This document shows positions 32,391 to 33,029 of a stretch of 33,029 nt of DNA, in pieces (the first letter of the stretch is position 1; each line of letters starts with the position of its first letter). The stretch is from JABEVB01 sp049965775 (GTDB lineage: Bacteria; Planctomycetota; Phycisphaerae; WQYP01), in assembly GCA_049965775.1 (NCBI GenBank), contig JBMFVX010000018.1, positions 1 through 33,029 on the forward strand, written 5' to 3'. The notes under the pieces are model-generated. The model saw nothing but the letters and a program-made list of their open reading frames with translations, was not told where the DNA came from and made no database searches. Position numbers and translations under genes: made by a program.

Positions 32391-32544
32391 CAACGACATG
32401 GGCAACAGCAACTCTAAGCTTGTAGAATAAGGGTTTTCTGCACCTACGACAGGGTACACGATTTGATTTCCAACGGTTGATTTTAGCCCCCAATCGGGCA
32501 CCTTGCGGTTATTTTTCTCTTGACTTTTCCGCAAGGAGCTATCC

Positions 32545-32994
32545 ATGCATTACGGGCGTACGGTTTTTTCTCAGCTTGTCGAACTATTGCCACGTAAAGC
32601 GTTCGATATGGCAGTGCAACGTTACGATGGAGATCGCCGGGCGTGGAGGCTCTCCTGCATGGACCAATTGTTATGCATGATCTTTGCCCAACTCACCGCG
32701 CGTACGAGTCTCCGCGAAACGATCACCTGCCTCCAGGCACTGGGGACCCGGCGTTATCACTGTGGCATTCGCGGCTCGATTGCTCGAAGCACCTTGGCCG
32801 ATGCCAACGAGGGGCGAGATTATCGCATCTTCCAAGATGTTGCGTTGCACATGATCGCCAAGGCGCGAATGGAACTGCCGCTGGATACCGACTTGGCTCA
32901 GCTTCAGACCGAAGTCTACGCCCTCGACTCGACGACCATTGACCTTTGCCTAAGGGCGCGTAAACAAATAACCGCTACGGTTGACGTGGCGTGA
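32545..32994 (+). pseudogene. IS4-family (DUF4372) transposase, truncated by a second insertion
   Basis: The start is secure: AAGGAG lies six bases before ATG 32545. Residues about 6-75 are the DUF4372 N-terminal domain (TVFSQLVELLPRKAFD, then CMDQLLCMIFAQLTARTSL and LRETITCL). The frame then reaches YALDSTTIDLCL, the first catalytic aspartate region of the DDE domain, at 32929-32952. From about 32953 the sequence changes to an unrelated tail (RARKQITATVDVA) and stops at 32992-32994. Homologues continue with SLFPWA and 200-250 more residues with the other D and E. The element is therefore broken. It is the probable agent that cut the gene to its left; the left terminal repeat would lie around 32440-32465. 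Confidence 0.85.
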
Positions 32995-33029
32995 TCGTAT
33001 AGTTCCAGTCGCCGTGGAAGTCATGGAGT
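32975..33029 (-). CDS. C-terminus of an ISAzo13-family transposase (partial, runs off the right edge)
   Basis: On the minus strand a frame enters at the right edge and ends with the stop at 32977-32975. Seventeen residues are visible and contain FHGDWNYTITPR, the closing motif of ISAzo13 ('Rhodopirellula transposase') proteins. Only 20-odd bases separate its stop from the point (about 32953) at which the IS4-type transposase loses homology, so those bases (starting AGGGCGCG) should be the element's terminal sequence. The assignment rests on a short but distinctive motif. Confidence 0.6.
   Translation of the reverse strand, partial: LHDFHGDWNYTITPRQP

Noticed and set aside
1..33029. tRNA, rRNA, riboswitch or CRISPR
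   Set aside because: Gaps were read for T-arm motifs (GTTCGA), regular repeats and long conserved leaders; none convincing was found, though small or diverged RNAs could be missed by eye.

Overview
The window reads as chromosomal DNA of a Planctomycetota-type bacterium, possibly close to Phycisphaerae. Pointers are a lipoprotein FlgI-like protein in a non-flagellar setting, a SufT protein fused to an A-type-like domain, a C-terminal module (NAVLSG-FFD ending) common in PVC bacteria, and the tail of an ISAzo13 ('Rhodopirellula transposase') gene. GC content looks moderate, roughly the high fifties in percent. This placement is inference from gene content; there is no rRNA or other phylogenetic marker. 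No tRNA, rRNA or CRISPR was found.

Left part (1-6.3 kb): a transposase tail at the very edge, then an ECF sigma factor, a single-pass anti-sigma-like protein and an HtrA-like PDZ protein that has lost its catalytic residues, all on the plus strand. Facing them is a FlgI-domain/HEAT-repeat lipoprotein, and beyond it a small lipoprotein coupled to a two-TM protein.

Middle part (6.4-19.7 kb): the ribosome-associated GTPase YchF, then a minus-strand operon of an HpnO-like class III aminotransferase, an HpnN-like RND exporter and an aldehyde dehydrogenase (possible hopanoid side-chain and transport functions). Next is a cysteine-desulfurase-like class V enzyme whose 5' leader carries a 161-bp MITE. 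nuoA and nuoB stand alone, without the other complex I genes, behind a good sigma-70 promoter with a perfect Crp/Fnr-type palindrome over the transcription start. A ferric-reductase-like flavocytochrome and a VWA/MIDAS protein follow.

Right part (19.8-33 kb): UDP-glucose dehydrogenase behind a small Rieske ferredoxin with a palindromic operator; a YqjD/YqjE/YqjK-like envelope operon; a MATE exporter; and a complete SUF iron-sulfur operon (sufB-C-D-S-U and a degenerate A-type/SufT fusion) with a clear promoter and an adjacent 17-bp palindrome. The last 1.3 kb is a graveyard: a beheaded PVC-type protein, an IS4/DUF4372 transposase beside it, and an ISAzo13-like element cutting that transposase.

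The main themes are Fe-S/redox genes (SUF, NuoAB, Rieske, ferric reductase) with three independent perfect palindromes at promoters, an envelope-stress sigma module, and nested mobile elements. The most unusual items are the cysteine-less A-type/SufT fusion, the pseudo-protease in a sigma/anti-sigma cluster, the MITE in the leader of the class V gene, and the orphan nuoAB with a Crp/Fnr-type site.
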